64,000 nt of DNA from Streptomyces sp. SID12501 (GTDB lineage Bacteria > Actinomycetota > Actinomycetes > Streptomycetales > Streptomycetaceae). How positions within the stretch are numbered: the stretch's first letter is position 1; the number at the start of each line of letters is the position of its first letter. Below are positions 26,574 through 33,327 of this stretch, piece by piece. The notes under the pieces were generated by a model, which made no database searches, was not told where the DNA came from, and saw only the letters and a list, made by a program, of their open reading frames with translations. The translations under genes and the position numbers were made by a program. The stretch is from positions 300,521-364,520 of the forward strand of contig NZ_JAAGLU010000003.1 in assembly GCF_010550245.1 (NCBI RefSeq), read 5' to 3'.

Positions 26574-26831
26574 GGCCCACCGCAGCAGAAACAGGGCGAG
26601 CGAGAGCGGCAGCCGGTCGGCCTTGGCCTGGTTGCAGTCGCCGCACGCGAGCATGAGCGCGGTGACCGACCACGTACGCCACAGCGACTGCGGCGCGATG
26701 TGGTCGAGGGTCGCCTCACGCAGGGTGGCGAACGGGCGACGGCAGTACGCGCAGCGCCGCCCGTGACGGCGCGCGAGCTGTTCCTTGCGCACGCGCCGCC
26801 GTGTCGAGTTGAGGGGACGTCCGTGGCTCAT
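26283..26831 (-). CDS. HNH endonuclease
   Basis: This 182-residue protein has a zinc-ribbon HNH core: CAYC (27-30), LDHIAPQSLW with the catalytic His, and LACGDCNQAKADR with the second Cys pair, Asn and Lys. The 90 C-terminal residues are Arg/Pro-rich and lie over the repeat-dense rep start, so they may be unstructured. Such nucleases nick or cut DNA; a role in replication or transfer initiation of the element is possible. Both ends overlap neighbours by 4 bp. Confidence 0.85.
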   Translation of the reverse strand: MSHGRPLNSTRRRVRKEQLARRHGRRCAYCRRPFATLREATLDHIAPQSLWRTWSVTALMLACGDCNQAKADRLPLSLALFLLRWADPTAPVVGPDLWPVLARLAAANQPTYAAVWSPDPIDRRSTPDLRDEPRHTRRHSAVRGARPACRTADRRPSIRPDCLRAPRPVRVCAGPTGEAVFA

Positions 26832-26974
26832 GCCTGCTCGTTCTCCTGTGAGGCACGGAGCTGAGCGGCCATCAGTTCAGCCTGGGCGTCGGCAACCTGT
26901 GCGTCGAGAATGCGCTGATAGATGGCCTCGCTCTCCAGGAACATCCGGTCCTGGAAGTTCGGGTCGGCGCTCAT
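26828..26974 (-). CDS. Small hypothetical protein, 48 residues
   Basis: This short frame (MSADPNFQDRMFLESEAIYQ, ending ASQENEQA) overlaps the upstream sigma-like gene by ATGA and the downstream HNH gene by ATGA. That makes it a convincing translated link in the operon. The sequence is almost entirely helical, with Gln/Ala/Glu heptads from about residue 12 to 42, so it may form a short coiled coil. I do not recognise it. Confidence 0.7.
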   Translation of the reverse strand: MSADPNFQDRMFLESEAIYQRILDAQVADAQAELMAAQLRASQENEQA

Positions 26975-27867
26975 GCCGCCACCGCCAGGTCATCGGCGGT
27001 CAGGCTGCGCAGGTGCGGCAGGCAGCGCGACACCGCCTTGACCCGGTCAATGGGCACGCTGAGCCGCTTGGAAGCATCGACGCACGTCACACCCTGCTCC
27101 AAGAGCAGCAGGACCGACCGCACCTCGTCATCCAGGCGCAGCAGGACCGTGCGCCGTACCAGGTCCATCCCGCCAAGTGCCTCACGCTGCCAGAGCGGCA
27201 GTGACATCGGGTCCACAGGACCACCGGTCAGCACAGGGTTCGACACCTTGAGCATGAGGACGGCCGCCTTGAGCAACCGCAAGGCGGTCTTCTTGTTGCA
27301 CCCGACGTGTTCGCCGATCGGCTCAGCGGACGTGCCATCCAGCGCCAGCATCAGAGCCTCGCGCTCCTTGTCCGGCAGCTTCGCAACCATCCGGCGCAGG
27401 TGCGTGGGGAGTTCCGCCATCGCGCACTGGTCCGTCATGAACAGGCACAGCGTCTGGCAGTCCGCCGCGTCCTCCCCGGCCATCGGCTCCTCAGCCGCCA
27501 TCGGCACGGCGAAGTACTCGGTGATGCGTTGCTGCACAGTCCGGAACAGCATGGCGTGAAGCTGATCCCGCGTCAGACCCGGCTGGAGGACATCCTTGGT
27601 GCGGGCAACCCGCACCCACGCCTCTTGCGCGATGTCCTCAGCGAGCGCCCCGGCCCGCGCAATGGACAAGCCCCGCCACGTCATCAGCTTGCGCCGGGCG
27701 TAGGGCACCATCAGGTGGTTGAACTGCGCGAACAGCTCCCCCAGCCGCTCCGACTCCTCAGGCGCCAGCGGGATCATCTCGCCCCACTTCAGACGGCGCC
27801 CACCGGGGCCCTTGCCCCGGGCCCCGACCTGGTCGGCACTACCTTCTGCGATGGTTCCAGGCATCAT
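26971..27867 (-). CDS. Sigma-70-like protein encoded by the element
   Basis: The 298 residues show sigma-like regions. Region 2 runs about 45-85 (FAQFNHLMVPYARRKLMTW, LAEDIAQEAWVRVART). A region 4-like segment at about 160-205 (LPDKEREALMLALDG then GEHVGCNKKTALRLLKAAVLML) carries a helix-turn-helix. A further 90 residues ending in another HTH-like segment (CVDASKRLSVPIDRVKAVSRCL) are unusual for ECF factors. It is the first gene of the rep operon, divergent from the GntR regulator. It may drive element promoters or only bind DNA. Confidence 0.6.
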   Translation of the reverse strand: MMPGTIAEGSADQVGARGKGPGGRRLKWGEMIPLAPEESERLGELFAQFNHLMVPYARRKLMTWRGLSIARAGALAEDIAQEAWVRVARTKDVLQPGLTRDQLHAMLFRTVQQRITEYFAVPMAAEEPMAGEDAADCQTLCLFMTDQCAMAELPTHLRRMVAKLPDKEREALMLALDGTSAEPIGEHVGCNKKTALRLLKAAVLMLKVSNPVLTGGPVDPMSLPLWQREALGGMDLVRRTVLLRLDDEVRSVLLLLEQGVTCVDASKRLSVPIDRVKAVSRCLPHLRSLTADDLAVAA

Positions 27868-27997
27868 GGAGGTACCCCTTCGAGGGTCTGGGAGCGGCGG
27901 CTTTACTTGGCGGTTTGGGCGCCGCTCCCTGCTTTTTCCTGGCGTTCACCAGGACTTTTCTTGCAGTTCCGATCGATGGGGTCGACCGTGAACACAC

Positions 27998-28025
27998 CCC
28001 TAGGGTTCCCTAGGGAACCCTAGGG
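27998..28025. promoter_or_regulatory. 28-bp perfect palindrome, probable GntR (KorSA-like) operator
   Basis: CCCTAGGGTTCCCT followed by its exact reverse complement lies between the divergent sigma-like and GntR genes. It is three staggered CCCTAGGG boxes, and a partial fourth (GCTAGGGAA) occurs at about 28039-28047. A TATGCT at 28036-28041 could be the -10 of the GntR promoter, placing the operator over its -35. KorSA of pSAM2 is a GntR repressor acting on its own promoter, which supports autoregulation. Confidence 0.75.
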
Positions 28026-28077
28026 TGTCAAGCGGTATGCTAGGGAAGTGACCCACTGAGACAAGGGAGCTGACGAG

Positions 28078-28839
28078 ATGTCGGATCAGGCCGTCAATCG
28101 AGCGCCATACGCGCAGATTGCCGCCCACTACGCGGAACTGATCACGTCCGGAGAACTGAGGCCGGGCTCACTCTTGCCGAGCATCAAGAACGTCTCGGAG
28201 GAGTGGAAGGTCAGTACTGCGACCGCCGAAAAGGCGTTGCGGAAGCTGCGCAACGATGGGCTTGTCCGGGGGATTCACGGAATCGGGACAGAGGTGCTGG
28301 ACCATCCCGCACCGATGTCCTCAGGATCTCAGCGCCAGGACCGAGGGCGCCGTACCGGCTCTAGTTGGGGGTCTGGCGAACGGTCCGACTCACACCATGC
28401 ATCCGTAGCGTCGGCACCCGCTGACGTGGCCCAAGCACTGGACATCAAGCCGGGCTCGGATGTGATCAGGCGAAGTCGCGTATATCGCGACCGGCACGGC
28501 ATCGTGGCGCACTCGACATCGTGGATTCCCACCCGGTACGGGAAGTTGATCCCAGAGTTGGCGAAGAGCGAGCGCCTCGCCGCTGGAGCAACCTCGCTAC
28601 AGCTCATCGCTCAGGCCACCGGTCGACCGATCAGCCACCGGATCGACACCGCGTCGGCACGCCTGCTGACCCCGGAGGATGCGGAGCTTTTGGAGCTGGA
28701 CACCGCGAGGCTACCGATGGAGCCGGTGGTCGTGATGACGGCGAAGTTCGTCGACAGCGAGGGCAACGTCGTTGAGTACGGCGTCGACCTTGGGGGCCCC
28801 GGCCGTGCGTGGCGAACGGAATCGGAAGTCTCTCAGTGA
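28078..28839 (+). CDS. GntR/HutC-family repressor (KorSA-like)
   Basis: This 253-residue regulator has an N-terminal winged helix (residues about 8-75: YAQIAAHYAELITSGEL, SLLPSIKNVSEEWKVSTATAEKALRKLR). A linker and a UTRA effector-binding domain (about 105-245, with DVIRRSRVYRDRHGIVAHS and YGVDLGGPGRAW) follow. KorSA-type GntR proteins keep replication/transfer genes of integrative elements silent. GGGAGCTGACGAG precedes the ATG. It overlaps the next gene by GTGA. Confidence 0.88.
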   Translation: MSDQAVNRAPYAQIAAHYAELITSGELRPGSLLPSIKNVSEEWKVSTATAEKALRKLRNDGLVRGIHGIGTEVLDHPAPMSSGSQRQDRGRRTGSSWGSGERSDSHHASVASAPADVAQALDIKPGSDVIRRSRVYRDRHGIVAHSTSWIPTRYGKLIPELAKSERLAAGATSLQLIAQATGRPISHRIDTASARLLTPEDAELLELDTARLPMEPVVVMTAKFVDSEGNVVEYGVDLGGPGRAWRTESEVSQ

Positions 28840-29393
28840 CGGCCGCCAACACCCGCCGGCCGTTCTGCGTTCTGATGGCAGGACTGCCCGGCTCGGGTAA
28901 AACGACACTGTCCCGCGCGCTTACAGCTCATGGCTTCGTCAGATTGTGCCCTGACGAAGAGATGTATCGGCGGCATGGTGTGTACGGGGTCGACTTCCCC
29001 CGGGGCACGTTTCCGACCCTTGAACGTCCGGTCCTCGAAGAGATCTCCGCCGAACTCCGAGAGCAACTCCGTGCCGGGCGCGATGTGGTGGTCGACCACG
29101 GATTCTGGACGCCGGAAGAGCGCGAGCGATGGCGGTCGATCGCAACCGATGCCGGGGCAACCTCCATGTTGGTCTACCTAGAGGCGAGCCACGAAGAGCT
29201 CTGGACGCGTGTGAATACGCGGAACGCGCGGCATGAGGCCGACCCGAACTCGATCTACTTCTCCGAAAGCGACCTGATCCGGTATCAGACCCGGTTCCTG
29301 CCTCCCGAGCCGGATGAGCCCCACCTTGTCTACAACGGTGACCCTGATTCGGTACTGAAGGCACTGAAGGAAGATGCAACGCGCCGTCCCTGA
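28836..29393 (+). CDS. P-loop kinase/ATPase coupled to the GntR gene
   Basis: This 185-residue protein starts at GTG 28836, overlapping the regulator's stop. Walker A is LMAGLPGSGKTTLSRAL. VVVDHGFWTPEERERW follows, with an LID-like TRNARHEADPNSIYFS, as in small-molecule or antibiotic-modifying kinases of the zeta/AAA_33 group. Pairs of GntR and this ATPase are frequent in Streptomyces integrative elements, but the substrate is not known to me. Codon use is less GC-extreme than the core genes. Confidence 0.75.
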   Translation: MTAANTRRPFCVLMAGLPGSGKTTLSRALTAHGFVRLCPDEEMYRRHGVYGVDFPRGTFPTLERPVLEEISAELREQLRAGRDVVVDHGFWTPEERERWRSIATDAGATSMLVYLEASHEELWTRVNTRNARHEADPNSIYFSESDLIRYQTRFLPPEPDEPHLVYNGDPDSVLKALKEDATRRP

Positions 29394-29457
29394 CCCTGCC
29401 GCAGTAACACTAGGTAGCTAATTGGGGCGCTCGTCTAGCGACGGTTCGCCCCGTCCG

Positions 29458-29488
29458 GGGCCTCGGTTCCAGGGTGGAACCGGGGCCC
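29458..29488 (+). terminator. Terminator after the P-loop kinase gene
   Basis: Fourteen-base arms (29458-29471, 29475-29488) with one G-T pair enclose a GGG loop, followed by TTCGT. Confidence 0.7.
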
Positions 29489-29540
29489 TTCGTACGTGGG
29501 CTGCTAGATGCTAGGAGGCTGATCAGAACCAGTGTTGGCC

Positions 29541-29586
29541 GCTAGTGGCGGTGCTAGGCCTAGCAGGGCGACCTGCTAGGCCTAGC
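29541..29586. repeat. Palindrome cassette C (GCTAGG|CCTAGC x2)
   Basis: TGATCA (29520-29525) precedes GCTAGT (29541-29546). GCTAGGCCTAGC follows at 29553-29564 and 29575-29586, 22 bp apart, as in cassettes A, B and D. Confidence 0.85.
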
Positions 29587-29743
29587 ACCGGCCCGGCCGC
29601 CTGTTGCCGCTACGGAGGGTGATAGAAGGTGCGCCCTACGGCCGCGCGATCCTTGGCAGCTCGCTGCGCTCGCGCGCGACGGCCGCCGTATCGAGCTGGG
29701 CGCCGTCGCGCTGTGTGGCCGTGCCCGTGGACAGGCGGTGACC

Positions 29744-29838
29744 CCCACAAGCAAGAGGAGCACCACGCGCCCGGGGTGCTCCTCTTGCTTGTGGGCTACG
29801 GACGAAGAGACCACTCGCGCGGGGGTGGTCTCTTCGTC
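29744..29838. terminator. Two adjacent large hairpins
   Basis: The first has perfect 21-bp arms (29744-29764 / 29775-29795) and a 10-nt loop. The second has perfect 14-bp arms (29801-29814 / 29825-29838) and again a 10-nt loop, five bases later. They could be back-to-back terminators or folded single-strand structures for replication or transfer. Confidence 0.65.
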
Positions 29839-29850
29839 ATTCCGGGGGCC

Positions 29851-30036
29851 AGCGTCCGCAGCGTCCGCAACTCGCCTCCTTCTAAGAGGCGCTCTGACCT
29901 GCTGAAACGCGCTCTTAGTAGCAGAACGTGTGCGGACGCTGCGGACGCTAGCGGACGCTAAACAATTTGTTTAGCGTCCACACGAACAGTGCAGGTCAGA
30001 CAGGGTGAGCGATGCCCGGCGGACGCTGCGGACGCT
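29851..30036. repeat. TGCGGACGCT iteron cluster with 13-bp inverted repeat
   Basis: Copies of the 10-mer or its complement lie at 29851, 29860, 29931, 29940, 29950 (one change), 29973 (one change), 30018 (one change) and 30027. The innermost units extend into a 27-bp inverted repeat (13-bp arms 29953-29965 and 29967-29979) around AAACAATTTGTTT. This matches the left cluster at 24487-24599. Confidence 0.7.
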
Positions 30037-30190
30037 GTCTTTCCTAAACTCTCTAGTAAGAGAAGGAAGAGCGCTCTTCAGCGGGGCGGGATCTCGGTGC
30101 GCACGGCCGTCTGCCCCCTCCTGAAGAGCCTTGGGGAACGGCACAGAGCGGGAGGGGCCCGGCGGCGCCTGCCCGCGTCTGCCGTCTGCC

Positions 30191-30279
30191 CCTTGGAAGG
30201 CACCCAGGACGGCTTTTACCTGCGGGGCGGGCCGTCTGTCCCTCCGAGGGTAAAAGCCGCCCGCAGACGCCTTCCAAGG
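30191..30279. repeat. Nested inverted repeats
   Basis: Outer arms CCTTGGAAGGC (30191-30201) pair with 30269-30279. Inner arms GGCTTTTACC (30211-30220) pair with 30249-30258. Nine or ten unpaired bases separate the two stems on each side and the central loop is 28 nt. A separate 14-bp palindrome centred on AGCGCT lies at 30066-30079. Confidence 0.65.
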
Positions 30280-30521
30280 GAGAGACGCCTGCGGGGCCCG
30301 GCATCAGGCGACGGCTGGCGCGCGAGCATGGCGAGCCCAGAGACGTGCGGCCGTAGGCCGCTCCTTCTCGCTCTCCCCCACGACGGACCGACGGCCGGAC
30401 ACGGCCCGGCCCGATAGCGATCCGCCGGCGCCCCTGCCGAGCGGCGTCTAACGGCCCGATTCCGGGGTCTGCCTAGATAGCTCGCTATCCGCTAACGTGC
30501 TGGTCACCTGCGGTTTTGGTC

Positions 30522-30567
30522 GCTAGCGGGGTCGCTAACGTTAGCGACCCCTGCCGCTAGCGCTAGC
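30522..30567. repeat. Palindrome cassette D (GCTAAC|GTTAGC and GCTAGC|GCTAGC)
   Basis: GCTAGC (30522-30527) is followed by GCTAACGTTAGC (30534-30545, extendable to an 18-bp palindrome) and GCTAGCGCTAGC (30556-30567), with starts 22 bp apart. The 25 bases leading into it (GGTTTTGGTCGCTAGCGGGG) are identical to those of cassette B. It lies 143 bp from the right att core. Confidence 0.85.
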
Positions 30568-30709
30568 GGCTCTTCGGGGCCCTGCGCCGGGCCGTCTGTG
30601 GGCCGTCCGGCAACGGCCGACGTTGACAGGCGACGACAGTTGTCGACCGTTCTCCCCCTGGTCAGAGGCAGTGCGTTGGGTGTCGCCGCAGGCGCCAACC
30701 CCCGGACGT

Positions 30710-30728
30710 GAGTTGAGGAAGTCCAGAG
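30710..30728. repeat. Candidate attR core
   Basis: This 19-mer differs from 22046-22064 at one base. It lies 12-30 bp before the aminotransferase start, so before integration the site was in that gene's 5' leader. Confidence 0.65.
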
Positions 30729-30749
30729 CTTCGGCGCAGGATGACGACC

Positions 30750-31931
30750 ATGACCAGCAGCGCACGCCCCTTCCTCAATCGCCGGCTCGCCGAGTTCGGG
30801 ACGACGATCTTCGCCGAGATGTCGGCGCTCGCCGTCGCCACCGGCTCGATCAACCTCGGCCAGGGTTTCCCGGACACCGACGGCCCCGAGGAGATCCGCG
30901 AGGCGGCCGTGCGGGCGCTGCGCGACGGCCGCGGCAACCAGTACCCGCCGGGTCCGGGCGTCCCCGAGCTGCGTACGGCCATCGCGGCGCACCAGGAGCG
31001 CCGGTACGGACTGTCGTACGACCCCGACCGCGAGGTCCTGGTGACGGCGGGCGCGACGGAGGCCATCGCGGCGACCCTGCTGGCCCTGGTGGAGCCCGGC
31101 GACGAGGTGATCGCCCTGGAGCCCTACTACGACTCCTACGCGGCGTGCATCGCGATGGCGGGCGGCACCCGCGTGCCGGTCACACTGCGCCCCCACGACG
31201 GCTCGTTCCGCCTGGACCTGGACGAACTTCGGGCGGCGGTGACCCCCCGCACCCGTCTGCTCCTGATCAACACTCCGCACAACCCGACAGGCACCGTCCT
31301 GACCCGTGACGAACTGACCGCGATCGCACAGCTCGCCGTGGAACGCGACCTGCTGGTGGTCACCGACGAGGTGTACGAGCACCTGGTCTTCGACGACGCC
31401 GGCCATCTGCCGCTGGCCTCCTTCCCCGGGATGCGCGAACGAACGGTCTCTATCGGGAGCGCCGGGAAGACGTTTTCGTTCACCGGATGGAAAGTGGGCT
31501 GGGTCACATCGACCCCGGACCTGGTCACGGCCGTACGTTCGGCGAAACAGTTCCTGACGTACGTGGCGTCGGGGCCCTTCCAATACGCCGTGGCCGAGGC
31601 CCTGCGCCTGCCCGACTCGTACTTCGCGGACTTCCGCGCGGACATGCTGGCCAAACGGGACCTGCTCGCGGGCGGCCTGGAGCGGGCGGGCTTCAAGGTC
31701 TTCCGCCCGGCCGGCACGTACTTCATCACCACCGACATCCGGCCCCTTGGTGAGAGCGACGGTTTCACCTTCTGCCGTGCGCTGCCGGAGCGCTGCGGGG
31801 TGGTCGCGATCCCCAACGCGGTCTTCTACGACCACCGTGAGCAGGGCGCACCCTTTGTCCGCTTCGCGTTCTGCAAGCGGACAGGCGTGCTGGAGGAGGC
31901 GGCCTCCCGACTCAAGACGCTGGCCGCCTGA
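30750..31931 (+). CDS. PLP-dependent class I/II aminotransferase
   Basis: This 393-residue fold-type-I aminotransferase has NLGQGFPDTDGPEEIREAA at the start, VTAGATEAIAATLLAL, INTPHNPTGTVLTRDEL, TDEVYEHLVFDD (PLP-binding Asp/Tyr) and SIGSAGKTFSFTGWKVGWV containing the Schiff-base lysine. RFAFCKR near the C-terminus holds the carboxylate-binding Arg. It resembles the methionine/kynurenine/aspartate aminotransferase subgroup. The start at 30750 is preferred over the in-frame ATG at 30741 because AGGA lies just upstream. A truncated second copy lies 3 kb downstream. Confidence 0.93.
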   Translation: MTSSARPFLNRRLAEFGTTIFAEMSALAVATGSINLGQGFPDTDGPEEIREAAVRALRDGRGNQYPPGPGVPELRTAIAAHQERRYGLSYDPDREVLVTAGATEAIAATLLALVEPGDEVIALEPYYDSYAACIAMAGGTRVPVTLRPHDGSFRLDLDELRAAVTPRTRLLLINTPHNPTGTVLTRDELTAIAQLAVERDLLVVTDEVYEHLVFDDAGHLPLASFPGMRERTVSIGSAGKTFSFTGWKVGWVTSTPDLVTAVRSAKQFLTYVASGPFQYAVAEALRLPDSYFADFRADMLAKRDLLAGGLERAGFKVFRPAGTYFITTDIRPLGESDGFTFCRALPERCGVVAIPNAVFYDHREQGAPFVRFAFCKRTGVLEEAASRLKTLAA

Positions 31932-32152
31932 CAGCCACAGACGTACCAGCATGTGTACCGGCCACACGGCCTGGTTGCTCCGAGCCGCCGCGACCCGCAC
32001 TCGACTGCTGCCTGGTCGACCGGGACACCGGTGATCGGCAGGCGTATCGCGCGGCCCGGCTGTGGGCGGAACCGCTTCCACCAGCGATCAACCGGCGCCG
32101 CCAGGCCCGGTGACAGCGCCCCCGGATCATGCAGGACAGGGGCAGCAAAGAG

Positions 32153-32947
32153 TCATACCGGCCCCGAAGGATACGAACCCGAGCTGGGCTCTCCGAAGAA
32201 GGTGATGTGCGGGCAGTAGCCCTCCTCTGCCAGCCAGGCGCGGGCCCGGCCGCGCTGTCGCTCATCGCAGAACCGGTGGTACCGGCTCCAGGAGCGCTCG
32301 TCACCAGCGAGCATGTCCTTGAAGCGCCGGAAGGCGCCCCGCCCACCGAGGTCGATCCGCAGTCTGTCGGCAAGGGCGGCGTCCTCGACCTCTTCGATGA
32401 ACAGCTCCATGTCCCGGTAACCGGCCCGGGACCCCAGAGCCGGCGCGTACAGCCATCGCTCGGGATCGTCGTCCTCCTCGACCCCGGGCCCAGGCCCCAG
32501 CTCATCGGTGAACGCAGGCCAGCACTCCCCGGTGGACAGATCGATCCGGCCACCGGACTCGGTCGGGTCGCCCTCCAGCAGCATGGCGAGCATCTCCAGA
32601 TCGACCGCGAGCGGGCGCAGGAGGGGGATCGCCGCGTCTCCCGTGGCCGCGCGCAACCGGTCCGCCAGCTCCTCATCGCCCCGGAAGCCGCGCTCCTGGA
32701 GCGCGCCGAGAAACAGGGCCGCCATCTCCGCAGCCCCCGGCAGGCCCTGCGCCGCGGCCACCGCCACACCATCGCCGACCAGTTGCAGCACCTCGCGCGC
32801 GGGGCCACGGTGCAACGCGGCAAGCAGCGCCACGCCGTCCTGCGCGTGGAGCACGCCACGCAGGGCCCGCAGCCCGTCCTTGTCCCATCCGTCAGCCACG
32901 ACCCCGACGGTAACGCGCCCCCGAGGACGTACGACGCCGGGACCCAT
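32153..32947 (-). CDS. UPF0158-like protein
   Basis: This 264-residue protein starts at 32947 behind GGAGGGAAACCG. The C-terminal half matches the UPF0158 pattern: GRIDLSTGECWPAF, then RDMELFIEEVEDAALADRL, and GGRGAFRRFKDMLAGDERSW ending RFCDERQRGRARAWLAEEGY. Function is unknown. About 220 bp between its stop and the aminotransferase stop contain only what may be a decayed coding tail. Confidence 0.75.
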   Translation of the reverse strand: MGPGVVRPRGRVTVGVVADGWDKDGLRALRGVLHAQDGVALLAALHRGPAREVLQLVGDGVAVAAAQGLPGAAEMAALFLGALQERGFRGDEELADRLRAATGDAAIPLLRPLAVDLEMLAMLLEGDPTESGGRIDLSTGECWPAFTDELGPGPGVEEDDDPERWLYAPALGSRAGYRDMELFIEEVEDAALADRLRIDLGGRGAFRRFKDMLAGDERSWSRYHRFCDERQRGRARAWLAEEGYCPHITFFGEPSSGSYPSGPV

Positions 32948-33019
32948 CGGTTTCCCTCCGCCCGGCTCCGTGTCAGTGCCGGCGCACCCGGCGCCTGGGG
33001 GCCAGGCGGTGTTGCCCGG

Positions 33020-33234
33020 TCATCGGCGCCGCTTGCGGCCGCTCTTGCCTGAGGAGCGCCGAGCCTTCCGGACGCGGCCGAGGCGGGCGCCGTGGGTACC
33101 CAGTGCCCGGGCCGCCAGCTGCCTGAGCTCGTCCCCGCGACGCCCAGCAGCTCCGCGAGCTCCGGCGGCATGTCCGTGAGCAGCTCGGGACCGGCATCTG
33201 AGAGGTCTATGCCGAGGAACACCGGATCGGCCAT
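33020..33234 (-). pseudogene. Possible frameshifted small gene
   Basis: From the ATG at 33234 the frame reads MADPVFLGIDLSDAGPELL, then PPELAELLG. Near 33125-33130 the coding signal appears to move two bases to a frame reading DELRQLAARALGTHGARL and ending in a Lys/Arg-rich SGKSGRKRRR stop at 33020. The open frame that simply continues has poorer third-position GC. A single indel would join the two. I do not recognise the family. Confidence 0.35.
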
Positions 33235-33327
33235 CCCACGGTCACGCTCGATCGCGCCCAGGTCGTACGACCACGTCCGGCGACGGCGGTGCCGACGGCA
33301 CGGGCCTGGCCGACGGGTAGTCCCTCG

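Larger units (their letters stand above)
22046..30728. mobile_element. Integrative element of the actinomycete AICE type, probably not self-transmissible
   Basis: An 8.7-kb insertion separates core genes. It carries, on the minus strand, sigma-like / small ORF / HNH / Rep / Xis / Int, and on the plus strand a GntR regulator and a P-loop kinase. This resembles pSAM2-like integrative elements (rep-xis-int operon, KorSA-type GntR). It is bounded by GAGTTGAGGAAGTTCAGAG (22046-22064) and the same 19-mer with one change (30710-30728). No FtsK/TraB-like transfer gene or spread genes are present. Confidence 0.8.
29394..30749. other. Repeat-rich non-coding right end of the element
   Basis: No convincing gene lies in these 1.35 kb. 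The region holds a terminator, two large hairpins, two palindrome cassettes, an iteron cluster, nested inverted repeats and the right att core, listed separately. The AT-richer patches near 29895-29990 and 30040-30070 would suit a replication origin. Confidence 0.6.

Noticed and set aside
29629..29961. 110-codon plus-strand frame in the element's right end
   Set aside because: It runs through two perfect hairpins and iterons and has no protein-like composition.
31940..32100. Short plus-strand frame reading PALDCCLVDRDTGDRQAYRA after the aminotransferase
   Set aside because: It looks like a coding tail but has no start or recognisable family; too weak to list as a gene.
31912..33234. 440-codon minus-strand frame covering the UPF0158 gene
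   Set aside because: The UPF0158 frame at 32153-32947 has the family motifs, a good Shine-Dalgarno and better codon bias; the longer frame does not.
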